Assembly: GCA_030407315.1 (NCBI GenBank)
Contig: JALQPE010000348.1
Location: 62,001-126,000, forward strand
DNA length: 64,000 bases
Direction: 5' to 3'
Source of the DNA: Asparagopsis taxiformis
Lineage: Eukaryota; Rhodophyta; Florideophyceae; Bonnemaisoniales; Bonnemaisoniaceae
The notes below the pieces were generated by a model, which saw nothing but the letters and a program-made list of their open reading frames with translations, was not told where the DNA came from and ran no database searches. Positions 62,748 to 64,000 of the stretch are shown here, in pieces; position 1 is the stretch's first letter; each line of letters starts with the position of its first letter. Made by a program: the position numbers and the translations under genes.

Positions 62748-64000
62748 TCATTTTATGTACTCCTCTGCCCTTTTGTCTGAAAAGTTATACCCCACCACAT
62801 CTTTGACTAGATCTTCCGATATCAACTTGTCTATTCGCCATGGTTCGCCAAAACCTCGGAATACGACGTAGGGTATATGAATTCGAAATGTTCCCCACAA
62901 CACATCCCCTGTCTGTCCCCTTTTCTTATGCGTTATCGGTTGCCATTCTATACGAAAACTCTTCTTCCCGTCACCTTTCCACCCTTCCCGACTCGCATCC
63001 CCGTCAGGCCTCCTATGTACGGCACAAATCGATGGGCATTTTTTCAGCTCCATGCCATGCACATATTGACCTTGGACTGCAGAACTATTCTTGCGCACTA
63101 GGCACCACGTGTTCGATTTTGCTCCGGATACGCAGAACGAGCTACTGCCAATTGCAACAGATGATGGATCTCCGTTCGTCGTTTCTGTGCACAACAATGC
63201 ACCAAGCAAGCGCAAGAACAATGGCCTCCTAGGCCGATTTCCGCTAATCACTCCCCCTTCTTCCTCTTCCGCTGCCGCTCCAGGCTTTCGTCTGTGCAGC
63301 AATGACTCCATTCGCCACGGGTGAGGTAATCCTAACAAGTCCGATACTGCTGCAAAACTGGAACATGTAATGTTCACAGCTTCAGCACCAGTTCCGCTCA
63401 CTGCCTCATGAAGCCCAGGGTAAACTTTGTAATAACATCCTGCATACAACTCTGTTGTTCCCTTCAACATTTCCCGGAATACGGTTGTGCTCAATGAAGC
63501 AGGAATATGCACTGGACCACTCACAACTGTCCCACTGGTACATGCACCATCCACCTCACTATGCGGAAAATCCGTCCCGGAGTTTGACAACGTAACTCTG
63601 TTTGCCTGTTCTACAGCTTTCTCGACTGAGCGGCGCAAAAGCATCAATAGAACCGGTCCAGTGGACGTGAGTGCAGGTTCTATTGGAACTTTCCCATCGT
63701 AAACCATCCGATGATCGCCACCACTTCCAGAAAGAATAATACTTTCTAGTGTTCTCAGCCTCTTCTCCATGCCACTGTATGTGTTGGAATCAAGTACCGA
63801 TTCCACTTTTCGCTTCTTCTTTTGCGGGGACATCGCTTCAGATTCACCATCCGATTCGACATGATGTTCCACTCCGGCCTCTTCATAGTCCACAACCTCT
63901 CCGTTGCTCCTTCGCCACGGTGTTGGTGGCTGACCCCCGGACATCAACTTACTTCCCAGCACAAATTTTACGTATTCATAGGAGACGCAAGGGTAATTCC
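62748..64000 (-). CDS. Protein B (block 2), 5' end beyond the window
   Basis: The open frame ends at 62748 and remains open through the window edge (upstream residues SYEYVKFVLGSKLMSGG). It begins in the region matching the end of the reader-like domain of the block 1 protein (PPTPWRRSNGE against VLPWRSGE). It then has a nuclear-signal-like KKKRKV and a short coiled coil (MEKRLRTLESIIL). The C-terminal domain holds VLWGTFRIHIPYVVFRG. Tail-to-tail placement with protein A is as in block 1. Function is unknown. Confidence 0.62.
   Translation of the reverse strand, partial: NYPCVSYEYVKFVLGSKLMSGGQPPTPWRRSNGEVVDYEEAGVEHHVESDGESEAMSPQKKKRKVESVLDSNTYSGMEKRLRTLESIILSGSGGDHRMVYDGKVPIEPALTSTGPVLLMLLRRSVEKAVEQANRVTLSNSGTDFPHSEVDGACTSGTVVSGPVHIPASLSTTVFREMLKGTTELYAGCYYKVYPGLHEAVSGTGAEAVNITCSSFAAVSDLLGLPHPWRMESLLHRRKPGAAAEEEEGGVISGNRPRRPLFLRLLGALLCTETTNGDPSSVAIGSSSFCVSGAKSNTWCLVRKNSSAVQGQYVHGMELKKCPSICAVHRRPDGDASREGWKGDGKKSFRIEWQPITHKKRGQTGDVLWGTFRIHIPYVVFRGFGEPWRIDKLISEDLVKDVVGYNFSDKRAEEYIK

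Overview
The window is nuclear-type eukaryotic DNA. It carries Ty1/copia retrotransposons with 488-bp LTRs, a half-tRNA-iMet primer site, a short GT-AG intron, minisatellites, and fragments of Plavaka-like and DUF7869-like proteins. The large genes have no visible introns. My best guess is an alga, perhaps a florideophyte red alga, but no host housekeeping gene is present to prove it.

Layout. Bases 1-868 are the decayed start of a Plavaka-like transposase (minus). Bases 1323-7674 are Copia copy 1 (minus): 3'LTR, pol, gag, an extra zinc-finger gene, leader, 5'LTR. Bases 7675-12482 hold a broken DUF7869-like gene, a palindrome-bearing spacer and a tandem repeat array. Bases 12483-14419 are the 5' end of a Copia element in the opposite orientation (copy 3). 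Bases 15112-21369 are Copia copy 2, almost identical to copy 1 inside. Flanking 5-mers (GCCAT) indicate that 7675-12482 is an inversion between retroelements.

From about 21.8 kb the content changes to an unusual gene set. Block 1 (21.8-33.4 kb) has a small ORF followed by ACAGTAAA palindromes, then protein A (+), protein B (-), a ParB-DNA methyltransferase-SET fusion (+), a dense palindrome field, and a 2OG-Fe(II) dioxygenase (-). The block is cut by a divergent, decayed Copia (33446-39.6 kb). The middle block (42.5-51.2 kb) has a second 2OG oxygenase and a 1340-aa putative transposase between hairpins of one family. Block 2 (51.1-64 kb) has a ParB-PHD-like-2OG oxygenase fusion (-), a second ParB-methyltransferase-SET protein (+), protein A (+), and protein B (-, running off the window).

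How the genes may work together (inference). Two blocks share the same four protein families in different orders: a putative DNA methyltransferase with a SET tail, a putative oxidative demethylase or base hydroxylase with a chromatin-reader-like finger, and two coiled-coil proteins of unknown function. ParB-like domains occur on both the methyltransferase and oxygenase sides, and each block lies beside large perfect palindromes. This looks like a mobile or selfish chromatin-modifying gene cluster, in which ParB-related proteins might recognise palindromic sites. Several members are broken (frameshift, nonsense, lost motif), so the window shows both more intact and decaying copies.
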